A stretch of DNA of 50,128 nt from an uncultured Eubacteriales bacterium. GTDB taxonomy: Bacteria; Bacillota; Clostridia; Oscillospirales; Oscillospiraceae. Position 1 is the first letter of the stretch; the number at the start of each line of letters is the position of its first letter. The stretch is taken from positions 1 through 50,128 of the forward strand of contig CAUGSS010000019.1 in NCBI GenBank assembly GCA_959602365.1. Direction: 5' to 3'. Below, in pieces: positions 31,419-40,403 of the stretch. A program made the position numbers and the translations under genes. The notes below the pieces were generated by a model that was given only the letters and a program-made list of their open reading frames with translations, made no database searches and was not told the origin of the DNA.

Positions 31419-33077
31419 TCAGACCTCCATAATAACGGGCAGGATCATGGGGTTACGCTTGGTCTTTTTATACAGGAAGGAGGACAGGTCTCCCTTGACC
31501 TCGCTCTTGATGGTGGCCCAGTCGGTGAGATGGCGCTGTTCGCAGCTGTGGAGGGTCTGGCAGGCGATGCTCTTCAACTCGTCCATCAGCTGTTCGCTCT
31601 CCTTGACGTAGACGAAGCCCCGGGTGATGATATCCGGGCCGGAGACAACGCTGCCGTCCTCGCCGGACATGGTGACTACCACCACAATCATGCCGTCTTC
31701 CGCCAGGTGCTTCCGGTCCCGCAGCACCACGCTGCCCACGTCGCCAACGCCATAGCCGTCCACCAGCACGTTGCCCGAGGGGACGGTGCCGTTGATGCGG
31801 CAGGAGTTGTGGGTCAGCTCGATGACCTTGCCGATGTCGCTGATAATCACATTTTTGGGGTTCATGCCCATCTGTTGGGCCAGTTTGGCGTGGATGCGCA
31901 GGTGGCGCTGCTCGCCGTGGACCGGAATGAAGAACCTGGGTTTGACCAGGGCATGGATGATCTTCAGCTCTTCCTGGCAGGCGTGGCCGGAGACATGGAG
32001 GGCGCCGGCCCGCTCGTTGACCACCTCGGCGCCCTTGCGGTAGAGCTCGTTGATGACCGCGCCGATGGAATTCTCGTTGCCCGGAATGGCGGAGGCGGAG
32101 AGGATGACCCGATCCCCGGGCTGGATGTCGATCTGCCGGTGGGTGGAGAAGGCGATCCGGGTTAAAGCGGACATGCTCTCGCCCTGGCTGCCGGTGGTGA
32201 TGATGCACACCTGCTTTTTGGGCAGGGTCTTGATCTGCTCCAGGGGGACCACGGTGCCCTCGGGGACGTTCATATAGCCCAGCTGGGTGGACACGGCCAG
32301 GGCGTTCTCCATGCTGCGGCCGCTCACCGCCACCTTCCGCCCGTAGCGGGCGGCCACATTGACCACCTGCTGGATCCGGTCCACGTTGGAGGCGAAGGTG
32401 GTGACGATGATGCGCTCGTCACAGCCCTTGAACAGCGCGTCAAAGCTGTCCCCCACGGCCCGCTCGCTCTTGGTGTAGCCCGGGCGCTCCACATTGGTGG
32501 AGTCGCACAGCAGGGCCAGCACCCCCTTGTTGCCCAGGGCGCCCAGCCGGGCCAGGTCGATCATGCCGCCGGAGATGGGGGTGGGGTCGATCTTGAAGTC
32601 GCCGGTGTGAATCACGGTGCCCACCGGGCAGGTGATGGCAAAGGCCACCGCGTCGGCGATGGAGTGGTTCATGTGGATGAACTCCACGGTGAACTTGCCT
32701 GCCCGGATCACATCCCCGGCCTCGCAGGTCTGGATGTGGGTCTTGCTGAGCAGCCGGTGCTCCTCCAGCTTCAGCTCCACCAGCCCGGCGGTCATCCGGG
32801 TGGCGTAGATGGGGGCGTTGATGTCCCGGAGCACATAGGGCAGCGCGCCGATGTGATCCTCATGGCCGTGGGTCAGGAAGATGCCCCGGATCTTGCTTTG
32901 GTTCTTGATCAGATAGGTGATGTCCGGGATGACCACGTCAATGCCGTACATGTCGTCATCGGGAAAGCCCATGCCCACGTCTACCACAATGATGTCCTCG
33001 CCGTACTCGTAGACGGTGAGGTTTTTGCCGATCTCATTGAGGCCGCCCAGGGATATAATTTTCAATTTTTCAGCCAT
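31419..33077 (-). CDS. rnj: Ribonuclease J
   Basis: 552 residues, full length. The metallo-beta-lactamase motif HGHEDHIGA (HxHxDH) is present, followed by the beta-CASP region with GTVIHTGDFKID and TGSQGESMSALTRIA, and a C-terminal domain. RNase J is a 5' exonuclease and endonuclease central to mRNA turnover in Firmicutes. It is monocistronic with an unusually long upstream gap. Confidence 0.95.
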   Translation of the reverse strand: MAEKLKIISLGGLNEIGKNLTVYEYGEDIIVVDVGMGFPDDDMYGIDVVIPDITYLIKNQSKIRGIFLTHGHEDHIGALPYVLRDINAPIYATRMTAGLVELKLEEHRLLSKTHIQTCEAGDVIRAGKFTVEFIHMNHSIADAVAFAITCPVGTVIHTGDFKIDPTPISGGMIDLARLGALGNKGVLALLCDSTNVERPGYTKSERAVGDSFDALFKGCDERIIVTTFASNVDRIQQVVNVAARYGRKVAVSGRSMENALAVSTQLGYMNVPEGTVVPLEQIKTLPKKQVCIITTGSQGESMSALTRIAFSTHRQIDIQPGDRVILSASAIPGNENSIGAVINELYRKGAEVVNERAGALHVSGHACQEELKIIHALVKPRFFIPVHGEQRHLRIHAKLAQQMGMNPKNVIISDIGKVIELTHNSCRINGTVPSGNVLVDGYGVGDVGSVVLRDRKHLAEDGMIVVVVTMSGEDGSVVSGPDIITRGFVYVKESEQLMDELKSIACQTLHSCEQRHLTDWATIKSEVKGDLSSFLYKKTKRNPMILPVIMEV

Positions 33078-33546
33078 AAATAGAAAACTCCTTTTGTATC
33101 TGTTTCGATGTAAGCGCGGCTGAAAGACGGGACCAGGAGAGCGCTCCTGACAAAAACGGGGCGGAATGGACGCAGGCCAAGACAGCCTTTTTCCCCGGAG
33201 GGCGCCGGCGGCACCCGGCCCTGCTTCGCCGGGGGCCCAGCCGGGGCCCTGTGGGGAAAAACGCCTTTTGCTGCATGCTCCGTTTTGGATTCAGCGGACA
33301 GTTCGTGCTGCTGTCGCTGGATTGCGTCCCTGCCCAGCCGCGGCAGGTGACTGCGCAGACCGCCCGTCCGGCGGGCCTGCATGTTCTCAGACCGTCTTAA
33401 GCTGGGGGATGCCCCGCATCATGGGCGCCCAGCTTACACTGCACGATATAAAAAGTATATCACAGGATAGGCCCCGCGTACAGCCATATTTTTCACATTT
33501 CTGCGGCCGCGTCCGAGGCCATTGGGGACAATATGAGCAAAAAACG
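33078..33546. other. 469-base gap upstream of RNase J
   Basis: No gene recognised on either strand. A minus-strand extended -10, TGATATACT (33466-33458), could drive RNase J with a leader of about 370 bases. I found no known riboswitch. Confidence 0.35.
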
Positions 33547-35862
33547 TCAATTTTGCGGCTTTTTGCGGTCCAGCCGCCGGGCCTCTGAGAGGACAAGGTC
33601 GCACAGTTCTGCGGCCAGCTCCACGTTTTCCCCCTCGGTGCGCACCTTCAGCACGGCCTGGGAGGCGGCGGGGTGCAGCCATGCCCAGCCTCCGGCCAGG
33701 TGGAGCCGCAGCCCTTCCCGGGCCGGGTCGGCCTCCGGCCAGCGCCGGGCCAGCTGCTCCATCAGGTCGCCCCGGCTGCCCTCCAGGGGCAGCTCGCCCC
33801 GGAAAACCCCAAAAGCGGGGATGCGGCGGTTCAGTTCTCCTAAAGATTCCCCGGTGCGCCCCATTCGGCGGCAGAGCAGGCAGGCGGCGAAGATCCCGTC
33901 CCGCAGGGCAGCCTGGGCCTGAGCCAGGGCGGCGCCTTCCTCAATGGGGGCGGGGGCGGCCCCCAGCTCCCGCAGCAGAGTGAAGGCGGCGGCCGGGGTG
34001 TCCCAGGGCAGGGCCAGCCGGGTTTCCCCGGCCTCCACCAGGGCCAGCAGCGCCATCAGCAGCAGGTGTTCCGGCAGGATGGCCCCGCCCCGCTCGTCCT
34101 CGGCGAAGAGCAGCCGTCCGCCCCGGCGGCACCAGAGGGCGGGCACCCCCCTGCGCCGCTGGCGGAGCACCTTGCAGCCCATGCCCTGCAGCGCCTGGAT
34201 GAGCAGCTGGTTTTCCCGGCCCTCCTCGGGTACGCAGAGGGTGAGGGCGGGCATGGCCCCGGTGCCGGCCTGCTGCACGGCGGCGGTGCAGTAGGCGGTG
34301 TCAACGCCTTTGGCCTGCTCCTGGCGGCCCATGGCCCCGGCGCTGGCCCGGTGAATCTCCTGCCGCCGCAGGGCCCCCTCGATGCGGCGGCTCTGGTCCC
34401 GGTCCAGGGGCAGGCCGTGGCAGTCGAAGGTCCACAGCAGGCACTCCTCCCCCTGGCACTCGATAAACAGGGAGCAATCCGCCCCGCCCCGGCGGGCAAA
34501 GTAGGCCCCGGCGCCCCAGGTGGTGCCGTCGTGCACCAGGGGGATGCTGCCGGCGGCGGACACCCCGGCCGCCGCCGCCATGAGCAGGGCGGCGCCGCCG
34601 GTGCCCGGAGTAGCCCCCAGGGCCACCCGGTCCCAGCGGCCCAGTACGCTGCCCAGGGTGAGCAGCAGCTCCGGGGTGATCTCCTGGGCCAGCCTGCCCC
34701 GGATCGCCCCGCCCTCAAAGCAGACGTGAATGGGCAGGGCGCCGCCGGTCACAGAGGAGGTGAGGCGGCTGCCCGATTTCACCGGAATTCTGGGCCAGAT
34801 GCGCACCTCCTCCCGGAGCATGACGTGGTCCTCCAGCACCGCTTCAGCCCCCAGTACGCTGCCCTGGGCCAGGGTGCATCCGCTGCCTACGCTGCTGTCC
34901 TCGCAGAGGATGGCGCCGTGGAGAGTGGAACTGCTGCCCACGGCGCACCCCAGCAGCACAGAGCGCTGGGCCACCGTCCGGTCCCCCAAAAAAGTGCCCT
35001 GTTCCAGCACGGTGTGGGGGCCGATCAGGCAGCTCTCCCCTATGGTGACCCGCTCGGCGATCCAGCAGGGGGGCACCACCGCGCAGCTCTCCGGCAGGGG
35101 GGAGGCGCACCACACGCCCGCCCGGAGCTGCGGCAGCAGCAGATCCAGCTTGACCTTGCCGTCCAGCGCGTCGGCGGCGGCCTGCAGATAAGCTCCGGTG
35201 TCCCCCATATCCCGCCAGTAGCCGTAGGGGGTGTCGCCGTAGAGGGGCGTCCCCTCCTCCAGCAGTTTGGGAAACAGCTCCCGGGAGAAGTCATAGGCGG
35301 TGTCGGCGGGGATCTGTTTCAGCACGGCGGGGGAGAGGAAGTAGATGCCGGTGTTGACCAGATTGGTGAACACCTCGCCCCAGCCCGGCTTTTCCAGAAA
35401 ACGCTCCACCCGGTTGTCCTGGTCCAGCTGTACCAGGCCGTATTCCAGAGGGTCGCGCTCCCGATGCAGCAGCAGGGTGACGGCGGCCTTGCGGGCTTTG
35501 TGGCGGGCACAGCACTCCTGCAGGTCGAAATCACAGACGCAGTCTCCGGAAAAGACCAGAAAATCCTCATCGCCTATAAATTCCTCCGCCGCTTTGACCC
35601 CGCCGGCGGTGCCCAGGGGGTCCTGTTCCACGAAATAGTGCAGTTCCATTCCCCAGGCGGACCCGTCGCCGAAGTAGTCCTGAATCACCTGGGGCAGATA
35701 GCGCAGAGAGAGGGCCACCTGGTCAAATCCGTTTTTCCGCAGCAGGAGCAGAATGTGCTCCAGTACAGGCCGGCCAAAGAGGGGCACCATGGGCTTGGGG
35801 CGCTCCAGGGTCAGCGGCCGCAGCCGGGTGCCCTCGCCTCCCGCCAGAATTACAGCTTTCAT
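33547..35862 (-). CDS. Sugar-1-phosphate nucleotidyltransferase fused to a degenerate phosphohexomutase domain
   Basis: 771 residues from the ATG at 35862, eight bases after AAAGGA. Domain 1 (about 1-235): MKAVILAGGEGTRLRPLT, EKP in RFLEKPGWGEVF and DMGDTGAYL, typical of GDP-mannose or glucose-1-phosphate nucleotidyltransferases. Domain 2 (about 240-370): left-handed beta-helix hexapeptides. Domain 3 (about 390-771): related in layout to phosphomannomutases, but the TASHNP active-serine loop is not found; the matching region reads FIECQGEECLLWTFD. So the mutase half is probably inactive or regulatory. Role: activated sugar supply for surface polymers; the exact sugar is unknown. Confidence 0.82.
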   Translation of the reverse strand: MKAVILAGGEGTRLRPLTLERPKPMVPLFGRPVLEHILLLLRKNGFDQVALSLRYLPQVIQDYFGDGSAWGMELHYFVEQDPLGTAGGVKAAEEFIGDEDFLVFSGDCVCDFDLQECCARHKARKAAVTLLLHRERDPLEYGLVQLDQDNRVERFLEKPGWGEVFTNLVNTGIYFLSPAVLKQIPADTAYDFSRELFPKLLEEGTPLYGDTPYGYWRDMGDTGAYLQAAADALDGKVKLDLLLPQLRAGVWCASPLPESCAVVPPCWIAERVTIGESCLIGPHTVLEQGTFLGDRTVAQRSVLLGCAVGSSSTLHGAILCEDSSVGSGCTLAQGSVLGAEAVLEDHVMLREEVRIWPRIPVKSGSRLTSSVTGGALPIHVCFEGGAIRGRLAQEITPELLLTLGSVLGRWDRVALGATPGTGGAALLMAAAAGVSAAGSIPLVHDGTTWGAGAYFARRGGADCSLFIECQGEECLLWTFDCHGLPLDRDQSRRIEGALRRQEIHRASAGAMGRQEQAKGVDTAYCTAAVQQAGTGAMPALTLCVPEEGRENQLLIQALQGMGCKVLRQRRRGVPALWCRRGGRLLFAEDERGGAILPEHLLLMALLALVEAGETRLALPWDTPAAAFTLLRELGAAPAPIEEGAALAQAQAALRDGIFAACLLCRRMGRTGESLGELNRRIPAFGVFRGELPLEGSRGDLMEQLARRWPEADPAREGLRLHLAGGWAWLHPAASQAVLKVRTEGENVELAAELCDLVLSEARRLDRKKPQN

Positions 35863-35954
35863 CCTGTTCATCCTTTCTTGGAAATACCTGGTACTTCCAT
35901 TATGGTTGGACGGCGGGAAAATATACCTCCTGAGCGGGGACGGAAAAGGTAAAA

Positions 35955-35982
35955 AGGGGGAGGCGCATATGCGCCTCCCCCT
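35955..35982 (-). terminator. Terminator after the 36-kb membrane-protein gene
   Basis: A perfect 28-bp palindrome (AGGGGGAGGCGCAT and its complement). On the minus strand it is followed by a TTTTT run. Confidence 0.8.
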
Positions 35983-36058
35983 GGCTGTGAAGCAATTCCC
36001 AATATTTTAAATAGGTGGATGGGACAAAATGAACATGGCGTTGATATCACGCCTGCGG

Positions 36059-36544
36059 TCAAGGCCGGACAAACTGCTTTTCCTGCGCGGCTTTTTCCTG
36101 AATGATCCGCATCGCTTCCATCCGATTGGAGGTGGCCATCACCTCATAGGATCCGGCCGGGGTGTGGATTTTCAGTTTTTTGCCGCTGACGGTCACATTC
36201 ATAATGTCCCGATAGGAGAGCTCAAACTTTCGAAGCCCCTTGGTGAGGGTGAGCTTGGTGGTGCCGGTCACCCCGCCATCATACACATCGCAGCGGGACA
36301 GGGGCAGGGTAAAACAGACCGCTGCACAGCACAGCAAGAACACCATCACGATGATCTGCAGCACCTCTCCCGCTCCAGGGCTTCTGAAAACGCTCCAGGC
36401 CAGCTCTGTCATGGCCCGGCTCATGGTCTCGTTGAACATATAGACGATGCCAAGAATCACGAGGACAACGCCGCACACCCAGTCCAGAACCGTCATCGCC
36501 GTGGAATTCTTGGTGGTCACCAACAGTTTGCCTTTTTGCTCCAT
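36059..36544 (-). CDS. Small membrane protein with PH-like C-terminal domain, function unknown
   Basis: 161 residues from the ATG at 36544, preceded by AAAGGGAGAG. Two hydrophobic segments (about 19-36 and 60-78, VLDWVCGVVLVILGIVYM and IIVMVFLLCCAAVCF), then a soluble part of about 75 residues with beta-strand pattern (YDGGVTGTTKLTLTKG, FELSYRDIMNVTVSGKKLKI) that resembles bacterial PH-like domains. I do not recognise a specific family. Confidence 0.65.
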   Translation of the reverse strand: MEQKGKLLVTTKNSTAMTVLDWVCGVVLVILGIVYMFNETMSRAMTELAWSVFRSPGAGEVLQIIVMVFLLCCAAVCFTLPLSRCDVYDGGVTGTTKLTLTKGLRKFELSYRDIMNVTVSGKKLKIHTPAGSYEVMATSNRMEAMRIIQEKAAQEKQFVRP

Positions 36545-36713
36545 ATTTCTCTCCCTTTCCTGTCTGTATATGATTTCTTTCGGCATTTCGCCTGCGCTCT
36601 CCCGCAGACCTTCTCAGCAATCGGCAGGGTGGCGGCATTCAGAGGCTACAAATGAGATCGCCGGCCGGCCGTCCCGCATCACGCAGGGAGATCAGAGGAG
36701 GAGCGCGATCTAA

Positions 36714-36736
36714 TTTTAGATAATATTTATCTAAAA
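36714..36736. promoter_or_regulatory. Operator palindrome 1 upstream of the XRE regulator
   Basis: Perfect 10-base arms TTTTAGATAA and TTATCTAAAA around TAT. It is strongly AT-rich against the GC-rich background. Confidence 0.6.
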
Positions 36737-36737
36737 A

Positions 36738-36766
36738 TTAATAGACAAATATTATCTAGATATAAT
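36738..36766 (+). promoter_or_regulatory. Promoter and operator 2 of the XRE regulator
   Basis: TTAATA (36738-36743), 17-base spacer, TATAAT (36761-36766). The palindrome TATCTAGATA (36753-36762) overlaps the -10 and shares the half-site with operator 1, suggesting autorepression. Confidence 0.55.
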
Positions 36767-36796
36767 TCTATTGACATTTCTGCGAGGGGGCGAGGG

Positions 36797-37012
36797 ATGG
36801 TGAAAAACCGCATCCGGGATTTACGGGAGGACCACGACCTGACCCAGCAGAAAGTGGCCGACGCCATCGGCATCACCCAGCGGAAGTACAGCTATCTGGA
36901 GACCGGGGTGCAGCCGCTGACGGATGAAATTCTGGTCAGGCTCTCCCGGTTTTATCAGGTCAGTATTGACTATCTCCTCTGCCAGACAGACCGCCCCGAA
37001 CGCTATCACTGA
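36797..37012 (+). CDS. Small XRE-family transcriptional regulator
   Basis: 71 residues. The whole protein is a Cro/C1-type helix-turn-helix: IRDLREDHDLTQQKVADAIG, then ITQRKYSYLETG, then FYQVSIDYLLCQTDRP. It probably acts as a dimer on the two upstream palindromes. It is a single gene ending in a strong terminator; no partner toxin is visible. Confidence 0.88.
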   Translation: MVKNRIRDLREDHDLTQQKVADAIGITQRKYSYLETGVQPLTDEILVRLSRFYQVSIDYLLCQTDRPERYH

Positions 37013-37014
37013 TA

Positions 37015-37050
37015 ATGCCTCCCGGCGCTGTGCGCCGGGAGGCATTGTTT
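37015..37050 (+). terminator. Terminator after XRE regulator
   Basis: A 14-bp perfect stem (37015-37028 with 37032-37045) with a three-base loop, then TGTTT. The rest of the gap to 37298 shows no gene. Confidence 0.85.
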
Positions 37051-37298
37051 GGTCCGGGACGAAATGCCCTGCTCGTTTCAGCACAGGGGCGCGGGATGCA
37101 TGGGACTGCGCCCGGGCAAAGGCCGCCCGATCCGGGCGGCTGTGAGCCCTCAACATCTTGCGGGTGCATATCTATGAGAGAGGTCATGCGTCGTGTGTCT
37201 CAGGGAATGGTGGGATCTGATGTCCCGCCCTCCAGGAAGAGTGTCCTGGTTGATGAATGTTTTAAATATAATTTTTAATGTTTATCATTAAATTATAG

Positions 37299-37327
37299 TT
37301 GACAAACGTTGCTCTGCCTGTTATGCT
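37299..37327 (+). promoter_or_regulatory. Sigma-A promoter for the DUF2975 operon
   Basis: TTGACA (37299-37304), 17-base spacer, TATGCT (37322-37327), within an AT-rich block. Confidence 0.75.
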
Positions 37328-37426
37328 GTTCTTACAGAGCCAGGGCAAAGCTCTGGCCACAGACAGGAAAAAGCCAAACGGCCGCCCGACCTGAGCGGGC
37401 GCTGTGCGACAGGAGGTATATGGGCA

Positions 37427-38017
37427 ATGGAGAAGATGAAAAAAATTGCCCGGGGGCTGGATGTGTTCTGCCGGGTGATCTTTTGGTTCGTATTGGTATT
37501 CGGGGTACTGCTGGTGGTGCTGGATATAGCGCTGCTGGTGCTGGGGCCCGACTTGCTGGCACTGTCCAACATCGACGGAAAACTGACCTTGGGGCGAAAT
37601 GTATCCATCCAGCTGCCCGCCGGGGCACTGGAACAAATCAATGGGGTGAACTTCTGGATCTTGGGCACACTGAGCTACCTGTTGGCGGCAGGGGTAGTCT
37701 GCTGGGTGCTCCGAGTGATCCGACGCATTCTAACCCCCATGCGGGAAGGACGCCCCTTTGACGCAGGCGTCAGCGGCCGCTTGCGGCTTCTGGGCTGGGT
37801 CTCCATTGCCTGGGGGGTGGTGATCAATCTGTACAATCTTCTCCTCTGCGGCTGGATCGGCCGGGTATTGCAGGGCCTGGATGTGGGAGCGGGGACGTTG
37901 GAAATGGAACATGTGCTGGACGGCTCTTTCCTGGTGATCGCCCTGCTGCTGTTCCTGTTCTCCTACATCTTCCGCTATGGCGAGGAGCTGCAGAAGCTCT
38001 CCGACGAGACGCTGTAA
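37427..38017 (+). CDS. DUF2975 family membrane protein
   Basis: 196 residues with four hydrophobic segments (about 17-42, 83-104, 125-145 and 165-185). The cytoplasmic stretch LRVIRRILTPMREGRPFDAG is typical of DUF2975 proteins, where the PF(D)xxxxxRLRxLGW region is conserved. Function is unknown; the family is found with a YozG-like regulator, as here. The pair resembles Bacillus yoz-type operons implicated loosely in membrane or stress responses. Confidence 0.8.
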   Translation: MEKMKKIARGLDVFCRVIFWFVLVFGVLLVVLDIALLVLGPDLLALSNIDGKLTLGRNVSIQLPAGALEQINGVNFWILGTLSYLLAAGVVCWVLRVIRRILTPMREGRPFDAGVSGRLRLLGWVSIAWGVVINLYNLLLCGWIGRVLQGLDVGAGTLEMEHVLDGSFLVIALLLFLFSYIFRYGEELQKLSDETL

Positions 38018-38032
38018 GGGGGGACGGGAACC

Positions 38033-38257
38033 ATGCCGATCATACTGCGGCTGGACCGGGTCATGGCCGACCGGAAGATGTCTCTGAAGGAGCTGTCGGA
38101 AAAGGTGGGCATCGCCAACGTCAACCTGTCCAAGCTCAAGACAGGCAAGGTCAGCGCCATCCGCTTCTCCACCCTGGAGGCCATTTGCGGCGTGTTGGAC
38201 TGTCAGCCCGGGGATATCCTGGAATTCCGCCGGGCGGAGCCGGAGGAGAAAGACTGA
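38033..38257 (+). CDS. YozG-like helix-turn-helix regulator
   Basis: 74 residues: MPIILRLDRVMADRKMSLKE, then LSEKVGIANVNLSKLKTGK and CGVLDCQPGDILEFR. This is the short XRE form regularly encoded next to DUF2975 proteins. It starts 15 bases after the DUF2975 stop with GGGGGG upstream. It probably regulates its own operon. Confidence 0.88.
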   Translation: MPIILRLDRVMADRKMSLKELSEKVGIANVNLSKLKTGKVSAIRFSTLEAICGVLDCQPGDILEFRRAEPEEKD

Positions 38258-38261
38258 CAAA

Positions 38262-38295
38262 ACGCCGGGCGGGCACAAATGTGCCCGCCCGGCGT
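38262..38295. terminator. Bidirectional terminator between the YozG-like gene and dCMP deaminase gene
   Basis: A 15-bp perfect stem (38262-38276 with 38281-38295) and a four-base loop; the minus strand has the better T run. Confidence 0.85.
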
Positions 38296-38310
38296 CAGCT
38301 TTGCGCCATT

Positions 38311-38793
38311 TCACGGTTCCGCCGGAATGGGGTCGTCCTCCCGCACCCAGTCCTCCACAACCACCACGGAATAGCCGGTCTCGGTGTTGCGGATGACCAC
38401 CTTGGCGATGCCGGCGTTGATGACCAGCCGGCGGCACATGGAGCAGCAGGTGGCGTCATGGAGCAATTCCCCGGTCTTGGCGTCCCGGCCCGCCAGGTAG
38501 AGGGTGCCCCCCAGGATGTCCCGCCGGGCGGCGGAGATGATGGCGTTGGCCTCGGCGTGGACGCTGCGGCACAGCTCATAACGCTGGCCCGAGGGCACCT
38601 GGAGCTCCTCCCGGGTGCAGCGGCCCAGATCCACGCAGTTCTTCCGGCCCCGGGGGGCGCCGTTGTAGCCGGTGGAGAGGATCTCGTCGTTGCGGACGAT
38701 GATGGCTCCGTATTTGCGCCGCAGGCAGGTGGAGCGCTCCAGCACGCTCTGGGCGATATCCAAATAGTAATTTTCCTTGTCAACCCGGTTCAC
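38311..38793 (-). CDS. Deoxycytidylate (dCMP) deaminase-like protein
   Basis: 160 residues from the GTG at 38793, six bases after AGGAGGGA; longer in-frame starts lack a ribosome site. The zinc deaminase motifs are HAEANAI (ligand His and catalytic Glu) and CCSMC (Cys ligands), with STCLRRKYGAIIV and STGYNGAPRG as in ComEB/dCMP deaminases. Reaction: dCMP to dUMP, supplying dTMP synthesis. The Pro normally before the Cys pair is replaced by Cys. Confidence 0.88.
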   Translation of the reverse strand: MNRVDKENYYLDIAQSVLERSTCLRRKYGAIIVRNDEILSTGYNGAPRGRKNCVDLGRCTREELQVPSGQRYELCRSVHAEANAIISAARRDILGGTLYLAGRDAKTGELLHDATCCSMCRRLVINAGIAKVVIRNTETGYSVVVVEDWVREDDPIPAEP

Positions 38794-39064
38794 TGTCTGT
38801 CCCTCCTGTGCCGCTTTGGGGCGGCTGGCCAGCCTTGGCTTATTTTTGTCTATTATAGGGGAAAATACGCTGGGAGACAAGGAAAAATTGCGGAAGCCGG
38901 CGGTCGGGGGATGTGGAGCGGGGAGGACGGAAAACGGCAGATAAACCGCCCAACCGCCGGGATGTTGGGGGGAATTTACACAAAATTCACGTTTGTTTCA
39001 TTGACGAAGCATCATTTCCGTATTAAGATACATGGTGAAAAATGAAAGTGAATGGAGCATTTCT

Positions 39065-39472
39065 GTGATCCGTAATTTCTTCAGTAGGCTGATGTACGGC
39101 CGCTATGGTTCTGACCAACTGAACATTTTCCTGTTTGTGATCTTTTGGCTGTTGTGGCTGGTGGATATCTTTGTCCGGAATTTGCTGGCCTCCTCCATCC
39201 TCAGCACCGTCTCTCTGGTGGTGCTGTTGATCGCCTTCTTCCGGATCATGAGCCGCAATTACAGCCGCCGCCGGGCGGAGAACGACGCCTTTCTGAAGGT
39301 GTTCGGGCCGTTGATCCACTGGTTTAAGCGCAAGCGCAACCAGGCGCGGGATAAAGATCACGTCTACTTCAAATGCCCTACCTGTTCCCAGGTGCTCCGG
39401 GTACCCCGGGGAAAGGGGAAAATCTCCATCACCTGCCGCAACTGCGGCACTGTGTTCCAGGAGAAAACGTAA
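39065..39472 (+). CDS. Membrane-anchored zinc-ribbon protein
   Basis: 135 residues from the GTG at 39065, seven bases after GGAG; an ATG at 39032 is possible but lacks a ribosome site. Two adjacent hydrophobic segments (about 20-60), a basic stretch (RNYSRRRAENDAF, KRKRNQARDKD), then a zinc ribbon with CPTC and CRNC. Function is unknown. Confidence 0.75.
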   Translation: MIRNFFSRLMYGRYGSDQLNIFLFVIFWLLWLVDIFVRNLLASSILSTVSLVVLLIAFFRIMSRNYSRRRAENDAFLKVFGPLIHWFKRKRNQARDKDHVYFKCPTCSQVLRVPRGKGKISITCRNCGTVFQEKT

Positions 39473-39482
39473 AAATGGACCG

Positions 39483-39515
39483 ACACCCCTGCCCGCCCCA
39501 GCCGGGCGGGGGTGT
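39483..39515 (+). terminator. Terminator after the zinc-ribbon gene
   Basis: A 13-bp stem (39483-39495 with 39503-39515, one G-U-type mismatch). The T run is poor. The stretch 39516-39736 shows no gene. Confidence 0.6.
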
Positions 39516-39736
39516 TCTGACTGCGGGACGCCCGGACTGGTTTGGGAGAATTGCAGGCGTTTTTTTGAAAAGCTGCACTGCGGCAGCCAAGCGCAGAGAC
39601 CGGACTTCAAACGCCATGTCGGAGGATTTTGCCTTTGACAGGGCGTTTCTTTTTGTCGCCCCGGACAAAGGGGGAGGGGGTGACGCGTCTGTTTTTGTCT
39701 CTTTCCAATATTTTTTGCAATTTTTCAAATTTATGC

Positions 39737-39764
39737 TTGCAATTTTCGAATGACCTGCTATACT
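39737..39764 (+). promoter_or_regulatory. Promoter of the LRR-like protein gene
   Basis: TTGCAA (39737-39742), 16-base spacer, TATACT (39759-39764). Confidence 0.6.
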
Positions 39765-39817
39765 GTATCTTACAGCAAATACTTAAATAAAACTATTTTG
39801 GAAAAGGAGACGGGAAC

Positions 39818-40303
39818 ATGGCGCTGAAGTTGGAAAAGTATGGAGAAAACTGGAACATCATCTATTCCGAGCATCCCTCCGGAGAAAAGGTGCTGTGGGA
39901 TGTCACCGGCACCGGCAGCAGCTTTGTGGTGCCCGCGGATGTGGTGGAGATCCGCAAGCGGGCCTTTGACCGCAATAACTGCCCGTCTCTGGAGCAGGTC
40001 TTTATTCCTGAGCGGGTCAAGGTCATCCACCGGGATGCCTTTGACGGATTCGACAACAGCCTGGAGATCCGTTGCGCATGTCAGTACAAGCCCGAGGGGT
40101 ACTATGAAGGGGAGTATGTGGAGGAGTTCCAGGAGGACGGCACCATTTACCACATCACCCATTACGGCAGCTGGCTGCGCCGCTCTGTGGTGCTGCGCAG
40201 CCGGGACAGTGAGGGACGGCTCACTTGGATCTCCTGTTCGCCGGACAGCGAAATCTCCCAGCGGCCGAAGGTTCAGTGGGGGTGCCGCCGGGAGGAGGCG
40301 TAA
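39818..40303 (+). CDS. Small protein with a BspA-type leucine-rich-repeat segment, function unknown
   Basis: 161 residues. The middle (about 36-80: FVVPADVVEIRKRAFDRNNC and QVFIPERVKVIHRDAFDGF) fits one or two LRR_5 (BspA-like) repeats, VxIPxxVxxIxxxAF. It has no signal peptide. The C-terminus is charged. It may bind protein partners in the cytoplasm; nothing more can be said. Confidence 0.65.
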   Translation: MALKLEKYGENWNIIYSEHPSGEKVLWDVTGTGSSFVVPADVVEIRKRAFDRNNCPSLEQVFIPERVKVIHRDAFDGFDNSLEIRCACQYKPEGYYEGEYVEEFQEDGTIYHITHYGSWLRRSVVLRSRDSEGRLTWISCSPDSEISQRPKVQWGCRREEA

Positions 40304-40329
40304 GGCACGCCGCTTCATGTCAGAAACAG

Positions 40330-40366
40330 CGCCGGCCCTGCCTATCTAAGGCAGGGCCGGCGTTTT
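40330..40366 (+). terminator. Terminator after the LRR-like gene
   Basis: A 13-bp perfect stem (40330-40342 with 40350-40362), then TTTT. Confidence 0.85.
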
Positions 40367-40403
40367 GCTGCCGGTTTTGCGTTTTTTGGCCGGTTCGGGG
40401 GCG

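Noticed and set aside
36771..36776. TTGACA as a -35 for the XRE gene
   Set aside because: Only about 20 bases separate it from the start codon, leaving no room for a -10 and leader; the upstream TTAATA/TATAAT pair fits better.
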